From Acinetobacter calcoaceticus (lineage in GTDB: Bacteria > Pseudomonadota > Gammaproteobacteria > Pseudomonadales > Moraxellaceae), in contig NZ_SLVJ01000002.1 of NCBI RefSeq assembly GCF_004345325.1, positions 1-64,000 of the forward strand: a stretch of 64,000 nt of DNA, written 5' to 3'. The translations under genes were made by a program, and so were the position numbers. Positions 44,378-54,940 of the stretch are shown here, piece by piece. The stretch's first letter is position 1, and each line of letters begins with the position of its first letter. Under the pieces are notes generated by a model. That model saw only the letters and a program-made list of their open reading frames with translations, was not told where the DNA came from and ran no database searches.

Positions 44378-45355
44378 TTATTGAATTCGATGTAAAGCCA
44401 TTTGAGCTAAATTGATTAGCGCTTGGCGGTAAGGACTTTCTGGTAAATGATGTAAAGCAGCAATAGCGTGTCCAGTTTCCTCATGCGCACGTTGTTGGCA
44501 GTATTCGAGTGCGCCAGATGATTGTACGATTGCAATAACATCTTGCAGCTCACTGACTCCACCAGTGGCGATGCTACGGCGAATAATCGCATGTTGCTCA
44601 CCTTGAGTATTCTGTAGCGCAGAGATTAAAGGTAAAGTCGGTTTACCTTCCATCAAATCATCACCGATATTTTTACCTAATGTTTCGGCATCAGAAGTGT
44701 AATCCAAGATATCATCAATAATCTGAAAAGCATTACCAAAGTGTCCTGCAAAACGACGTAAAGGTTCACGGTATTCATCCTTGCCCGCCAAAATAGCTGC
44801 ACCTTCAGTGGCAAGTTCAAACAATCGTGACGTTTTACCATGGATAATACTGAGATAGGTGGCTTCGTTTGTATCAGGTTGATGCTGAGCTTGTAACTGT
44901 AATACTTCACCTTCAGCGATTTCACAAGTACCCGTGGAAAAGTCTTTCAGCAACACCATGCTGTTCAAATCGACCAACAAATCAAATGCACGAGAAATCA
45001 GGAAGTCACCCACCAATACCGCGGTTTGGTTATTCCAAGTTGCATTGGCAGTCGGCTTGCCACGGCGTAAACCAGATTCATCCACGACATCATCATGGAC
45101 TAAGGTTGCAGTGTGCAACATTTCGATAATCGCCGCTAACTTCTGCGCCTGTACCATGTCTGGAACGCCGCAAGCATGCGCAGCAAGTAGACACATAATT
45201 GGACGCATCCGCTTACCGCCTGCTTCGACCACATGTTTGCTCACTGACATTACCAGTGCAACTTTAGAGCTAATTCCCTCATTGATTAACCTGTCCATTT
45301 CTGCAAAATCATCAGCAACAGGAGCGAGAATATCGAGCTTAAAGTCTATGGCCAT
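44378..45355 (-). CDS. ispB: Octaprenyl diphosphate synthase
   Basis: A 325-residue trans-prenyltransferase making the ubiquinone side chain. The first aspartate-rich motif is DDVVD (residues 88-92) in LVHDDVVDESGLRRGKP; the second is in QIIDDILDYTSD near 215. GGKRMRPIMCLLAA and GKTSRLFELA complete the family pattern. It is divergent from rplU-rpmA, the conserved gamma-proteobacterial order ispB / rplU-rpmA. Length and motifs are normal. Confidence 0.96.
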   Translation of the reverse strand: MAIDFKLDILAPVADDFAEMDRLINEGISSKVALVMSVSKHVVEAGGKRMRPIMCLLAAHACGVPDMVQAQKLAAIIEMLHTATLVHDDVVDESGLRRGKPTANATWNNQTAVLVGDFLISRAFDLLVDLNSMVLLKDFSTGTCEIAEGEVLQLQAQHQPDTNEATYLSIIHGKTSRLFELATEGAAILAGKDEYREPLRRFAGHFGNAFQIIDDILDYTSDAETLGKNIGDDLMEGKPTLPLISALQNTQGEQHAIIRRSIATGGVSELQDVIAIVQSSGALEYCQQRAHEETGHAIAALHHLPESPYRQALINLAQMALHRIQ

Positions 45356-45820
45356 GGGAGAGTCATCCTCTTTAAAAGGTGGGAAAGCGCGGCGAAGTGT
45401 AACGAATTACCATGATAATATCTTGTTATTTAAGAGATTCAACACAGATGACCTCGAAGAGATCCACTTTATTGATGTGAAAAAACTTGTACATCATATC
45501 GCGTTGCAAATTTCAAATTTGTTACATAGTAGCGGATTGCCTCTAAAAATCTATGCAATTTTTTTGAAATATCTTAAAAATACAGGCTTTAAGTTGGTTT
45601 TTTGAGAAACTTAGGCGTCTTTTTTCGAGTCCGCACAGAGTTGGATAAAGCTTGATCAATCATTATTGCTGTAAACAGTTAAAGAATTCCTGAAAATGAC
45701 TTGTTGTTTGTACAATAATCACTTAAGATATTTCGCCTTGTATAACCCCCCAGTAGCGCTCGTTTTAAGTTCGATATGTCCTTATATCGGCACGACGATA
45801 CGGGTATGTTGGAGTACATT
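45356..45820. promoter_or_regulatory. Divergent ispB / rplU promoter and rplU leader
   Basis: A 465-bp gap. The rplU side holds a stem CGATAT-N6-ATATCG at 45772-45789 in the likely 5' leader. A palindrome at 45814-45826 spans the start codon (see there). No additional gene is supported. Confidence 0.5.
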
Positions 45821-45826
45821 ATGTAC
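45814..45826 (+). promoter_or_regulatory. Palindrome over the rplU start codon
   Basis: GTACATTATGTAC reads the same on both strands and contains the ATG; GGAG lies directly upstream. As RNA it can form a five-pair stem with a TTA loop, or pair with the leader, so it may limit translation initiation. Role inferred. Confidence 0.4.
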
Positions 45827-46132
45827 GCAGTAATCCAAAGCGGTGGTAAACAGCACCGTGTGATCGAGGGTGAAACCCTTAAAGTAGAATTATTGAAAGC
45901 TGAAACCGGTTCAACCATTACATTTGATGATGTATTGATGCTTGTAAACGGTGAAAGCATTCAAATCGGTGCTCCAGTTGTTGCTGGCGCGAAAGTAACT
46001 GCAGAAGTAGTTAGCCATGGTCGTCACGACAAAATTCGTATTGTTAAAATGCGTCGTCGTAAACACTATCGTAAACAACAAGGTCACCGTCAATGGTTTA
46101 CCGAGTTGAAAATTACAAGTATTGCAGGCTAA
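45821..46132 (+). CDS. rplU: 50S ribosomal protein L21
   Basis: A 103-residue ribosomal protein. The start at ATG 45821 gives the universal [15 protein letters not shown]-terminus; the upstream frame from 45776 is leader. [21 protein letters not shown] is the 23S rRNA-binding region. L21 binds domain I of 23S rRNA. It is followed after 18 bp by rpmA, the usual pair. Complete. Confidence 0.97.
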   Translation: MYAVIQSGGKQHRVIEGETLKVELLKAETGSTITFDDVLMLVNGESIQIGAPVVAGAKVTAEVVSHGRHDKIRIVKMRRRKHYRKQQGHRQWFTELKITSIAG

Positions 46133-46150
46133 TTACGAGGAGTAAGAGAC

Positions 46151-46408
46151 ATGGCTCACAAAAAAGCCGGTGGTTCGACACGTAACGGTCGTGATTCAAA
46201 CCCAAAAATGCTAGGTGTTAAAATGTACGGTGGTCAAGCTGTGACTGCTGGTAACATTATCGTTCGTCAACGTGGAACTGAGTTCCATGCTGGTGCAAAC
46301 GTAGGTATGGGCCGTGACCATACTTTGTTCGCAACTGCTGATGGCGTGATCAAATTCGAAGTGAAAGGTCAATTTGGCCGTCGCTACGTAACTGTTATTG
46401 CTGAATAA
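46151..46408 (+). CDS. rpmA: 50S ribosomal protein L27
   Basis: An 85-residue protein: [18 protein letters not shown] at the N-terminus, which reaches the peptidyl-transferase centre, then [21 protein letters not shown] and [10 protein letters not shown]. Start at ATG 46151, with GAGGAG upstream. The rplU-rpmA pair is closed by a terminator at 46421. Confidence 0.97.
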   Translation: MAHKKAGGSTRNGRDSNPKMLGVKMYGGQAVTAGNIIVRQRGTEFHAGANVGMGRDHTLFATADGVIKFEVKGQFGRRYVTVIAE

Positions 46409-46420
46409 GCTAAACAGTTA

Positions 46421-46452
46421 AAAAAAACCCACCTTATCGTGGGTTTTTTTTC
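46421..46452 (+). terminator. Terminator after rpmA
   Basis: CCCAC and GTGGG around a CTTATC loop, flanked by an A-run and followed by eight Ts. Confidence 0.9.
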
Positions 46453-46631
46453 GCCTGCTGAATGTTCTGGGGGGCGAATGTCTTCATCATGATGTAGAAA
46501 ACACTACATTCAATCGGCATAACAATACAAAACTGCTTGTTTTCCCAGTTATTAGTAGCATTTTTTAGTTTAAGATGAGCTTTGATTCGATTTACCCACC
46601 TTTACATTGAAATAATTTTAGGTCATGACTT

Positions 46632-47324
46632 ATGAGTAAGCTGCGTAAAAAAATATTGGTATCCGTTCTTGGTGCGGCTCTGCTATCGCCAGTGATGAGT
46701 GTTGCAGTATTTGCGGCTGCAGCACCTGAGCAAGTAGCCACCAGTAATTTAGTCAAACAATTGAGTAATATTAAAAGTTTAACTGCTGATTTTGAACAAA
46801 CTACCAAATTGACTAATCCGAACAAAGTGGTACAGAAAAAAGGCCTCAATGCTCAGCATATGAATCAAACCTTTAAAGGTACGATGAAGGTTGAGCGTCC
46901 GGGCAAGTTTTTTTGGGAAACCAAAAGTCCATCTAAGCAAACCATCGTAACCACGGGCAAAACCGTGTGGATCTATGATCCAGACCTACAACAAGCCGTA
47001 CGTCAGACCATGGATGCCCAAGTCGCCAATACACCAGCACTGTTGTTATCTGGCAACACCAACCAAATTATGCAAGCCTATCGTGTGACTCAGCCTGATC
47101 AAGCCAAGGCCTATTACACCTTGTATCCAAAGAATAAAGAATCTGCATTTCAAAATATGACCATTAGCTTTGGAACCAATAAAGCCCCCAATATGATGGT
47201 ACTGCAAGATGCTTTGGGTCAAACCACCACTGTGCGTTTTAGCAATGTTCAAGTGAATCCATCGATTCCTGCATCAGTGTTTAATTTCACCCCACCAAAA
47301 GGGACAGACATTATTGATCAATAA
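46632..47324 (+). CDS. lolA: Outer-membrane lipoprotein chaperone LolA
   Basis: A 230-residue periplasmic carrier that moves lipoproteins from LolCDE to LolB. A signal peptide (KKILVSVLGAALLSPVMSVA) precedes LVKQLSNIKSLTADFEQTT, then FKGTMKVERPGKFFWE, the VTTGKTVWIYDPDLQQAVRQ strand pair and the C-terminal FNFTPPKGTDII. All are typical of LolA. Length is slightly over the usual 200, with the extra residues in the region around residue 65. It is followed by a terminator and a separate lipoprotein gene. Confidence 0.94.
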   Translation: MSKLRKKILVSVLGAALLSPVMSVAVFAAAAPEQVATSNLVKQLSNIKSLTADFEQTTKLTNPNKVVQKKGLNAQHMNQTFKGTMKVERPGKFFWETKSPSKQTIVTTGKTVWIYDPDLQQAVRQTMDAQVANTPALLLSGNTNQIMQAYRVTQPDQAKAYYTLYPKNKESAFQNMTISFGTNKAPNMMVLQDALGQTTTVRFSNVQVNPSIPASVFNFTPPKGTDIIDQ

Positions 47325-47349
47325 TGGCTGATTCGCTTTTAACAATATC

Positions 47350-47375
47350 AAGGCAACCCATCGGTTGCCTTTTTT
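47350..47375 (+). terminator. Terminator after lolA
   Basis: AGGCAACC and GGTTGCCT around a CATC loop, followed by TTTTT, 27 bp after the stop. Confidence 0.9.
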
Positions 47376-47476
47376 GTGCGCTTTGATTGCTTGATACATA
47401 TTGTAATTTTCATGTATTGCCACAGTTTGTATAGTGTTTGAATAATGACGTATGAAAGCAAAATAAAGGAACACTT

Positions 47477-48238
47477 ATGAAAACATCAAAATACGCAACT
47501 GCTCTGGGGGTGATTGCAATCTCTACATTGGCGTTGTTCAGTGCGGGATGTCAAAAAAAATCTGAATCTGTCGGTGCTTCGGCAGCGGATGTTGAAGTGA
47601 TACAAGCCAAGGTTGCAGCAGCAGAAGGAGCGAAGAAGCAATTTTGTGAGCCAGAAGCCTGTACTGACTTTGATTTACAAACAGTGAAAACCAATCAAGC
47701 TTGGATCGATGATTATTTCTTAAAACGCTTACAACGTGATCTTCCTACTGCCTTTGGTCAGGATAAGGGGCAGGAAACCACAGCGGTTGCGCAAAAGATC
47801 AATAATCAAAGTATTGCCTATGTGCGTTTTGTCGGTCAAAACAATCAATTGGCCACTTTTCAATTGCAAACTTATACCTATGCGGCAGGTGCAGCGCATG
47901 GTATGCAGCACAGTGAATACGTGAATTTTGATTTAAAAAAGAAAAAACGCTTGGCATTGTCGGATATTTTAAAAGCCAATGTGGAGAAGAAATTACTTGA
48001 GCAGTTATATCAGGCCAACAGTGCGTGGTTAAAGCAGCATAATATTACCCCAGATAAATTGCAGCTCAGTGATAACTATTATTATGGCGCCAATGGGATC
48101 GTCTTTGTCTATCCACTCTATGAATTGGCTTCCTATGCCGAAGGCTTGACTGAGCTAAACTTGGATTATCGCGATGCTCAAGCATTTGTTCAGGCTGAGT
48201 ATTTACCGAGTTTGCCGCATTATCAAAAAACCGCTTAA
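47477..48238 (+). CDS. DUF3298-containing lipoprotein (RsiV-like)
   Basis: A 253-residue lipoprotein: signal with lipobox FSAGC (Cys near 25). A Q/A-rich linker is followed by a DUF4163/DUF3298-type domain: YTYAAGAAHGMQHSEYVNFDLK, KRLALSDIL, and LSDNYYYGANGIVFVYPLYELASYAEG. This YAAGAAHG motif is the hallmark of the RsiV/DUF3298 group, which is found in anti-sigma factors and bacterial envelope proteins. No sigma gene adjoins. Starts at ATG 47477 after AAAGGAAC. Function unknown, possibly cell-wall sensing. Confidence 0.85.
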   Translation: MKTSKYATALGVIAISTLALFSAGCQKKSESVGASAADVEVIQAKVAAAEGAKKQFCEPEACTDFDLQTVKTNQAWIDDYFLKRLQRDLPTAFGQDKGQETTAVAQKINNQSIAYVRFVGQNNQLATFQLQTYTYAAGAAHGMQHSEYVNFDLKKKKRLALSDILKANVEKKLLEQLYQANSAWLKQHNITPDKLQLSDNYYYGANGIVFVYPLYELASYAEGLTELNLDYRDAQAFVQAEYLPSLPHYQKTA

Positions 48239-48386
48239 TATTGGCCAAGGCCTCAATATTGGCAGTCGGATTCAAGCCGCAATTGCAACAGTATAAAAAC
48301 CACCATATTTCCCTTTTGCTGATGTCGATTTATTCATTGCGATCAGCAAAGGGAATCACAGTGCGACTTGTCACTATATTTTTTAG

Positions 48387-49736
<1,350 letters not shown>

Positions 49737-49836
49737 ATCGATTTCGGTGACGGACATTGATTTAGTTTAATGACTCGCTGAGTAGACACCGTTATATACT
49801 TGGATTGTCGCATTGGTGGGTCGAAAGATCTGTAAT

Positions 49837-49868
49837 AGTAGGTCAAGCATGCTTGGCCTACTTTGTTT
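49837..49868 (+). terminator. Terminator between serS and cysG
   Basis: AGTAGG/CCTACT outer arms with CAAGC/GCTTG inner arms, followed by TTGTTT. Confidence 0.75.
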
Positions 49869-49891
49869 AGGCCTGTTAGTACTCGAGGGTT

Positions 49892-51289
49892 ATGCACATC
49901 GTGGATATTTTTCCAATCTCATTAAAACTGCAAGGACAGCGCTGTTTGATCGTGGGGGGTGGGCATATCGCCTACCGCAAAGCACAATTGCTGTGTAAAG
50001 CAGGTGCCATACTCGATGTGATTGCACCTGAAATTGAAGCAGAACTATTGACTCTGTTACAACAACATCAAGGGCAATACTTACAGGCAGAATTCAGCAG
50101 CCAATTACAATTAACAGCATATCGTTTGGTGATTGCGGCTACAGATCAACCCCAAGTCAATCAGCAGGTCTTTGCCTGTTGTGAGGCGGTGAATGTGTTG
50201 GTCAATAGTGTTGATGATCCACCACATTGCCGTTTTATGGTGCCAGCCATCGTGGATCGTTCACCCTTGGTGATCTCGATTGCCAGCAATGGCACTTCAC
50301 CGGTGTTGTCTAGACAGTTACGCACCCAGTTAGAAAGCAGCATCCCACATGGTATGGGCAAGTTGGCTGCATTCTCAGGCCGTTGGCGCGCTGAAGTCAA
50401 AGCCAAGATCGTTGATCCCGCCCAGCGTCGAATCTTTTGGGAAAGCCTCTACGCCAGCCCGTTGCAAGAATGGGTATTTCAAGATCAAGTTGAAAAAGCG
50501 GATCAGGGGATACAGCAGGCATTAAAGGAATGGCGTACACCGCAAGGTGAAGTCTATCTGGTCGGTGCTGGGCCGGGTGATCCGGAGCTATTGACCTTGA
50601 AAGCATTGAGATTAATGCAACAAGCTGATGTGGTGATCTACGATCGATTGGTTTCAGCACCAATCTTAGAATTGTGCCGCCGTGATGCGGAAAAGATCTA
50701 TGTGGGTAAGGCACGAGATCAACATACTTTGGCCCAAGAAGGCATCAATGCCTTATTGGTAGAGTATGCGCAACAAGGCAAACGGGTGTGTCGCCTTAAA
50801 GGTGGAGATCCGTATATCTTTGGACGCGGTGGTGAGGAAATCGAAGAGCTTTATGCAGCGGGGATTGCCTTTCAAGTGGTTCCCGGGGTTACAGCGGCTT
50901 CAGGATGTTCAGCCTATGCGGGTATACCGTTGACCCATCGTGATTATGCGCAGAGTGTACGTTTCCTGACAGGGCATCTCAAAGCAGGTTCGCCTGAACT
51001 GCCGTGGAGTGAGTTGGTCTATGAGCACCAGACCTTGGTACTGTATATGGGCTTGGTGGGATTGGAAAAGATTTGCCAAAATCTAATCGCGCATGGTCAA
51101 CGTGCCGATATGCCTGTCGCCCTCGTGTCCAAAGGCACCACGCCTGAGCAAAAAATTATCGTTGGCACCCTTGCAGATATTGCCTCCAAAGTGAAGTTAC
51201 ACCATATCCAAGCGCCTACCTTGACCATTATTGGTGAGGTGGTGAAATTACATGAAAAATTAAACTGGCAATCCGAAGCGATTGTCTGA
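49892..51289 (+). CDS. cysG: Siroheme synthase CysG
   Basis: A 465-residue trifunctional enzyme turning uroporphyrinogen III into siroheme for sulfite and nitrite reductases. Residues 1 to about 210 are the dehydrogenase/ferrochelatase: VGGGHIAYRKAQLLCKAGA, SIASNGTSPVLSRQLR. Residues from about 217 are the SAM methyltransferase: VYLVGAGPGDPELLTLKALR, IYDRLVSAPIL, RLKGGDPYIFGRGGEE, VVPGVTAASGCSAYAGIPLTH. ATG 49892 follows TCGAGG. It precedes trmL by 21 bp, likely cotranscribed. Confidence 0.95.
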   Translation: MHIVDIFPISLKLQGQRCLIVGGGHIAYRKAQLLCKAGAILDVIAPEIEAELLTLLQQHQGQYLQAEFSSQLQLTAYRLVIAATDQPQVNQQVFACCEAVNVLVNSVDDPPHCRFMVPAIVDRSPLVISIASNGTSPVLSRQLRTQLESSIPHGMGKLAAFSGRWRAEVKAKIVDPAQRRIFWESLYASPLQEWVFQDQVEKADQGIQQALKEWRTPQGEVYLVGAGPGDPELLTLKALRLMQQADVVIYDRLVSAPILELCRRDAEKIYVGKARDQHTLAQEGINALLVEYAQQGKRVCRLKGGDPYIFGRGGEEIEELYAAGIAFQVVPGVTAASGCSAYAGIPLTHRDYAQSVRFLTGHLKAGSPELPWSELVYEHQTLVLYMGLVGLEKICQNLIAHGQRADMPVALVSKGTTPEQKIIVGTLADIASKVKLHHIQAPTLTIIGEVVKLHEKLNWQSEAIV

Positions 51290-51310
51290 AGAACCCGATC
51301 GAGAACTGCC

Positions 51311-51790
51311 GTGATTCATGTTGTATTGTACGAACCTGAAATTCCAAGTAATACCGGAAATATTATCCGCCTCTGTGCCAATACTGGGGCGCAGTTGCAT
51401 GTGATTCGACCTTTGGGATTTGAGTTGGATGATAAAAAGCTCAAACGCGCTGGTTTGGATTATCACGAATGGGCGCGTATGCAGATTTGGGATAATCTGA
51501 CTGCATGTTTGGAAAACCTCGCGACGCAGGGGGTGGGTCTAGATGCGATTTATCCTTTAACCACCAAAGGACATGCCACACCGCATACCTCAGATCTTAA
51601 TCGGCCTGTGGCTTTGTTGATGGGGCCTGAAACGCGGGGTCTACCAGAAGTAGTACGTATGCTGTTCCCTGAGCAACATTGGGTACGTCTACCGATGGCG
51701 GAAACCTCACGTAGTTTAAATTTATCCAATGCCACAGCCGTCATTGTCTATGAAGCTTGGCGTCAACAAGGCTTTAAAGCGTTGATCTAA
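51311..51790 (+). CDS. trmL: tRNA (cytidine/uridine(34)-2'-O)-methyltransferase TrmL
   Basis: A 159-residue SPOUT enzyme that 2'-O-methylates the wobble base of tRNA-Leu. It starts with GTG: MIHVVLYEPEIPSNTGNIIR. The knot motifs are LLMGPETRGLPE and the RLPMAETSRSLNLSNATAVIVYE segment; TTKGHATPHTSDL is also typical. Length matches the family. A terminator follows at 51898. Confidence 0.95.
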   Translation: MIHVVLYEPEIPSNTGNIIRLCANTGAQLHVIRPLGFELDDKKLKRAGLDYHEWARMQIWDNLTACLENLATQGVGLDAIYPLTTKGHATPHTSDLNRPVALLMGPETRGLPEVVRMLFPEQHWVRLPMAETSRSLNLSNATAVIVYEAWRQQGFKALI

Positions 51791-51897
51791 ATGCTTGATC
51801 TAAGCCATTGATTTAAATCGATCAGTGCCATTTGATCTTATTCATCTGGGCTAGGTGCTTTGATCCAGCCTGTGCTGCAAAACATCTGACCAAACTG

Positions 51898-51919
51898 ACC
51901 ACCTACGGGTGGTTTTTTG
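51898..51919 (+). terminator. Terminator after trmL
   Basis: ACCACC and GGTGGT with a TACG tetraloop and six Ts. Confidence 0.88.
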
Positions 51920-52080
51920 TTGTGGTTGCGGCTGAGATTGTTGTAATACACATTTTGTTACTACGCCGCGCATTGACCCAATGCTTGATCCATAGTTTAG
52001 TGAATCACTTCTTTGATTAAAATAAACTCGCATAGTGTATTGATCATTTAAAACATAAATAACAATTCTGAGATATTGCT

Positions 52081-53931
52081 ATGATGCCACGGCTAATCTG
52101 CCTCGTTTTAATGCTATTGAGCAGTTCTGTTTATGCTGCTTGCACTCAACCGATCAAGATGGCTGCACTCAGTTGGGAAAGTGGTCAATTTACCACGGCA
52201 GTCATTAAGCAAATTTTGCAGCAAGCGTATGGCTGTGAGGTCATTGAAGTCAGTGGTTCAAGTTCCGCTCAAGAAAATGCCTTAATTCAAAATGACTTAC
52301 AATTGATTGCAGAAATTTGGCAAGGTCGCTCAACGGTGTTGGCGGATGGACTTAAATCAAATCAGATACAAGTCTTTGGCAACACCTTGGCTGGAGGGGC
52401 AACGCAAGGCTGGTACATCCCGCGCTATTTGGCGGAGCAATATCCTGATCTACGCCACTATCAAGATTTATTTCGTTATCCAAGCTTGTTCCAAGCGCAG
52501 TTCCAGTCCAACACAGATGCAGCAAAAGGGCGGTTTCTGACCTGCCCCAAAGGTTGGGTGTGTGAGGGTTTTAATCAGCGCTTGTTGCACAACACCGGTC
52601 TCAATCAACATTACAGCATAGTACAACCCGGTACTGGTGCGGCATTAGATGCAGAGATCAGTGCGTATTATGAACAAAAAAAACCAGTGTTGTTTTATTA
52701 CTGGCAGCCTGCAGGATTGATGGCTAAATATGATTTTGTACCGCTGCGCTTCCCAAGCTTTAATGCGCAATGTTGGGATCAATTGGTGGACAAAACCAGT
52801 AAAGATCCATGCATATCGGGTTTTCCCGTATCGCAGCTGTCGATTGCTGCATCAAATGCTTTTGTGAAACAACATCCAGAACTCGTTGAAATGCTGAAAA
52901 AAATTCAATTTAGCCCAGAGCAACTCAATGGCGCGATATTGTCAATGAATGAAAATCAGCGCTCAGCAACAGATCAAGCCAATCTATTCATGCTAGAACA
53001 TCCTGCTCAGTGGCAAGCATGGTTGAGTCCAACAGCCATTCAGCAAATGCAACTTCAACAAACTGCGCCTAAGCAGCAAGATTTTTTTCCTAAGTGGGAT
53101 ATGCAAGATCAACTGAATCAACAGTTAAAGCATTTGGTGGTTCAATTTTCTGACCCTTTGCGGCAATTCAGTGCTGTGATTGAAGGTTATTTTATTTCAC
53201 CAGTGTTGCAGCTACTCACTGTAGTTCCTGCATGGGCGTGGATCTTGCTGACAGGTGCTTTGGCATGGTACAGCAGTAGAAATTGGGGGTTGAGCCTGAT
53301 GAGTATGCTGGGTTTATTTCTAATAGGTGCTTTGGGTTTGTGGACCGCACTGCTTGAGACTTGTGCACTTTTATTTTGTTCAGTGCTTTTGACGTTGCTG
53401 ATTGGGATTCCAGTGGGGATTTGGGTTGGGCTTAAACCTCGTGCTTATAAATGGATACAACCGCTGTTAGATGTCATGCAGACCATGCCGAGCTTTGTCT
53501 ATTTGATTCCAATTTTAATGCTATTTGGACTGGGACATGTACCTGCATTATTCGCGACCTTAATTTATGCTATCGCACCGTTAATACGATTGACAGCACT
53601 GGGTATACAGCAGGTCAACCCCAGTTTGATTGAAGCTGGTAGCGCATTTGGGAGTAGTCCTCGACAGTTATTATTTTGGATCATCTTACCGCAAGCACGA
53701 CCCAGTATACTGGCGGGTTTAAACCAAACCATTATGATGTCCTTGTCAATGGTGGTTTTGGCCTCCATGATTGGTGCACCTGGCTTGGGAGAGTATGTCC
53801 TAGAGTCGATACAGACTTTAAATGTGGGTCAAGGCATTCAATCTGGTCTATCGATTGTAATTTTGGCGATTATCATCGATCGTATTAGTCAGGCCTATGG
53901 GCGTACAACGACCACAAATTCAAAACACTAA
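52081..53931 (+). CDS. Glycine betaine-type ABC transporter: binding protein fused to permease
   Basis: A 616-residue protein joining two transporter parts. A signal peptide (ICLVLMLLSSSVYA) leads to an OpuAC/ProX-type binding domain (residues about 20-320: IKMAALSWESGQFTTAVIKQ, LIAEIWQGRST, FLTCPKGWVCEGFNQ, YYWQPAGLMAKYDFVPL). After a linker a ProW-type permease follows (about 370-600: VLLTLLIGIPVGIWVGLKPR, VMQTMPSFVYLIPILML and IEAGSAFGSSPRQLLFWIILPQ). The order, binding domain first, is the reverse of the OpuA/BusAB permease-then-binding arrangement. With the ATPase 113 bp downstream it should import a quaternary amine as osmoprotectant. Confidence 0.88.
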   Translation: MMPRLICLVLMLLSSSVYAACTQPIKMAALSWESGQFTTAVIKQILQQAYGCEVIEVSGSSSAQENALIQNDLQLIAEIWQGRSTVLADGLKSNQIQVFGNTLAGGATQGWYIPRYLAEQYPDLRHYQDLFRYPSLFQAQFQSNTDAAKGRFLTCPKGWVCEGFNQRLLHNTGLNQHYSIVQPGTGAALDAEISAYYEQKKPVLFYYWQPAGLMAKYDFVPLRFPSFNAQCWDQLVDKTSKDPCISGFPVSQLSIAASNAFVKQHPELVEMLKKIQFSPEQLNGAILSMNENQRSATDQANLFMLEHPAQWQAWLSPTAIQQMQLQQTAPKQQDFFPKWDMQDQLNQQLKHLVVQFSDPLRQFSAVIEGYFISPVLQLLTVVPAWAWILLTGALAWYSSRNWGLSLMSMLGLFLIGALGLWTALLETCALLFCSVLLTLLIGIPVGIWVGLKPRAYKWIQPLLDVMQTMPSFVYLIPILMLFGLGHVPALFATLIYAIAPLIRLTALGIQQVNPSLIEAGSAFGSSPRQLLFWIILPQARPSILAGLNQTIMMSLSMVVLASMIGAPGLGEYVLESIQTLNVGQGIQSGLSIVILAIIIDRISQAYGRTTTTNSKH

Positions 53932-54044
53932 GCTGGACTTCATTTAATCTTTAGAATTATTTTAAACATGAGCATCATTTTAATCATTCGTTTCATTTTA
54001 AATTGCACTTGCGATAAACCAACAGAATAACCAGGGGAATCACT

Positions 54045-54869
54045 TTGAGTGAGCACGCGATAAGAATAGATCAATTAAGCAAATTATTTACAGATCACAA
54101 AACCTCGGCTGCAACTCAAAGCCTGGCCTTGGCCCAAATGGCCAAAGGCATGTCTAATCAGCAGATCAAGCTTGAATATCATTGCCAAGTGGCGCTGAGA
54201 GCAGTGAGTTTGGACATACCAGCGCAACAGATATTTTGTCTGATGGGCATGTCTGGTTCAGGTAAATCCACTTTGATTCGTCATATCAATCGACTGATCG
54301 AACCTGATCAAGGCAAAGTTTGGGTGGGTGATACGGATTTGATGCAATTAAAACCGCAAGCACTGCGTCTGTTTAGACGTCAGCATATCAGTATGGTGTT
54401 TCAGCATTTTGGTTTGTTTCCGCATTTAACTGTATTGGAGAATGCCGAGTTTGGCTTGAGGGTCAAAGGCATTGATGTCAAAGAGCGTCAGCAGCAAGCA
54501 CGGTTTTGGCTCAACGAGGTCGGGCTTTCAGGTTATGAATCGGCATACCATACGCAACTTTCTGGGGGCATGCAACAGCGTGTTGGCTTAGCTCGTGCCT
54601 TGGCAGCAGGCACTGATATTTTGTTAATGGATGAGCCTTTTTCGGCATTGGACCCTTTGATCAGGGGCAAACTACAACAGCTATTACTGGATTTACAGCA
54701 GCGCTATGTCAAGACCGTGGTCTTTGTGACCCACGATGTCGCTGAAGCGCGCGAACTCGGTGGCCAGGTAGCATTGATGAATCAAGGTGAAGTTGTACAA
54801 GTGGGGCATATAGATCAATTGCAACAGTCACCTATAGATGATTATGTGCGGCGTTTTATCCAACGTTGA
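54045..54869 (+). CDS. Quaternary-amine ABC transporter ATPase, ProV-like short form
   Basis: A 274-residue ATPase. Walker A is GMSGSGKSTLIRHINRL, the signature is LSGGMQQRVGLARAL, Walker B is ILLMDEPFSALDP, with the H-loop in FVTHDVAEA. The N-terminal extension before Walker A (about 75 residues) matches ProV/OpuAA. It lacks the two C-terminal CBS domains of ProV, as in several choline/betaine systems, so ionic-strength sensing may be absent. The start is TTG 54045 with AGGGGA upstream. Pairs with the fused SBP-permease. Confidence 0.9.
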   Translation: MSEHAIRIDQLSKLFTDHKTSAATQSLALAQMAKGMSNQQIKLEYHCQVALRAVSLDIPAQQIFCLMGMSGSGKSTLIRHINRLIEPDQGKVWVGDTDLMQLKPQALRLFRRQHISMVFQHFGLFPHLTVLENAEFGLRVKGIDVKERQQQARFWLNEVGLSGYESAYHTQLSGGMQQRVGLARALAAGTDILLMDEPFSALDPLIRGKLQQLLLDLQQRYVKTVVFVTHDVAEARELGGQVALMNQGEVVQVGHIDQLQQSPIDDYVRRFIQR

Positions 54870-54900
54870 TCGGCTTAAGTGATGTTTTGTTTAGCAAAAA

Positions 54901-54925
54901 AACAAGGCGCATTATGCGCCTTGTT
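54901..54925. terminator. Bidirectional terminator
   Basis: AACAAGGCGCAT and ATGCGCCTTGTT around a single central base, between convergent transporter genes. Confidence 0.85.
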
Positions 54926-54940
54926 GCTGTTTAGTTGAGA

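Noticed and set aside
44934..45605. 223-residue frame antisense to ispB
   Set aside because: Mostly overlaps ispB and continues into its promoter region; composition is that of a shadow frame.
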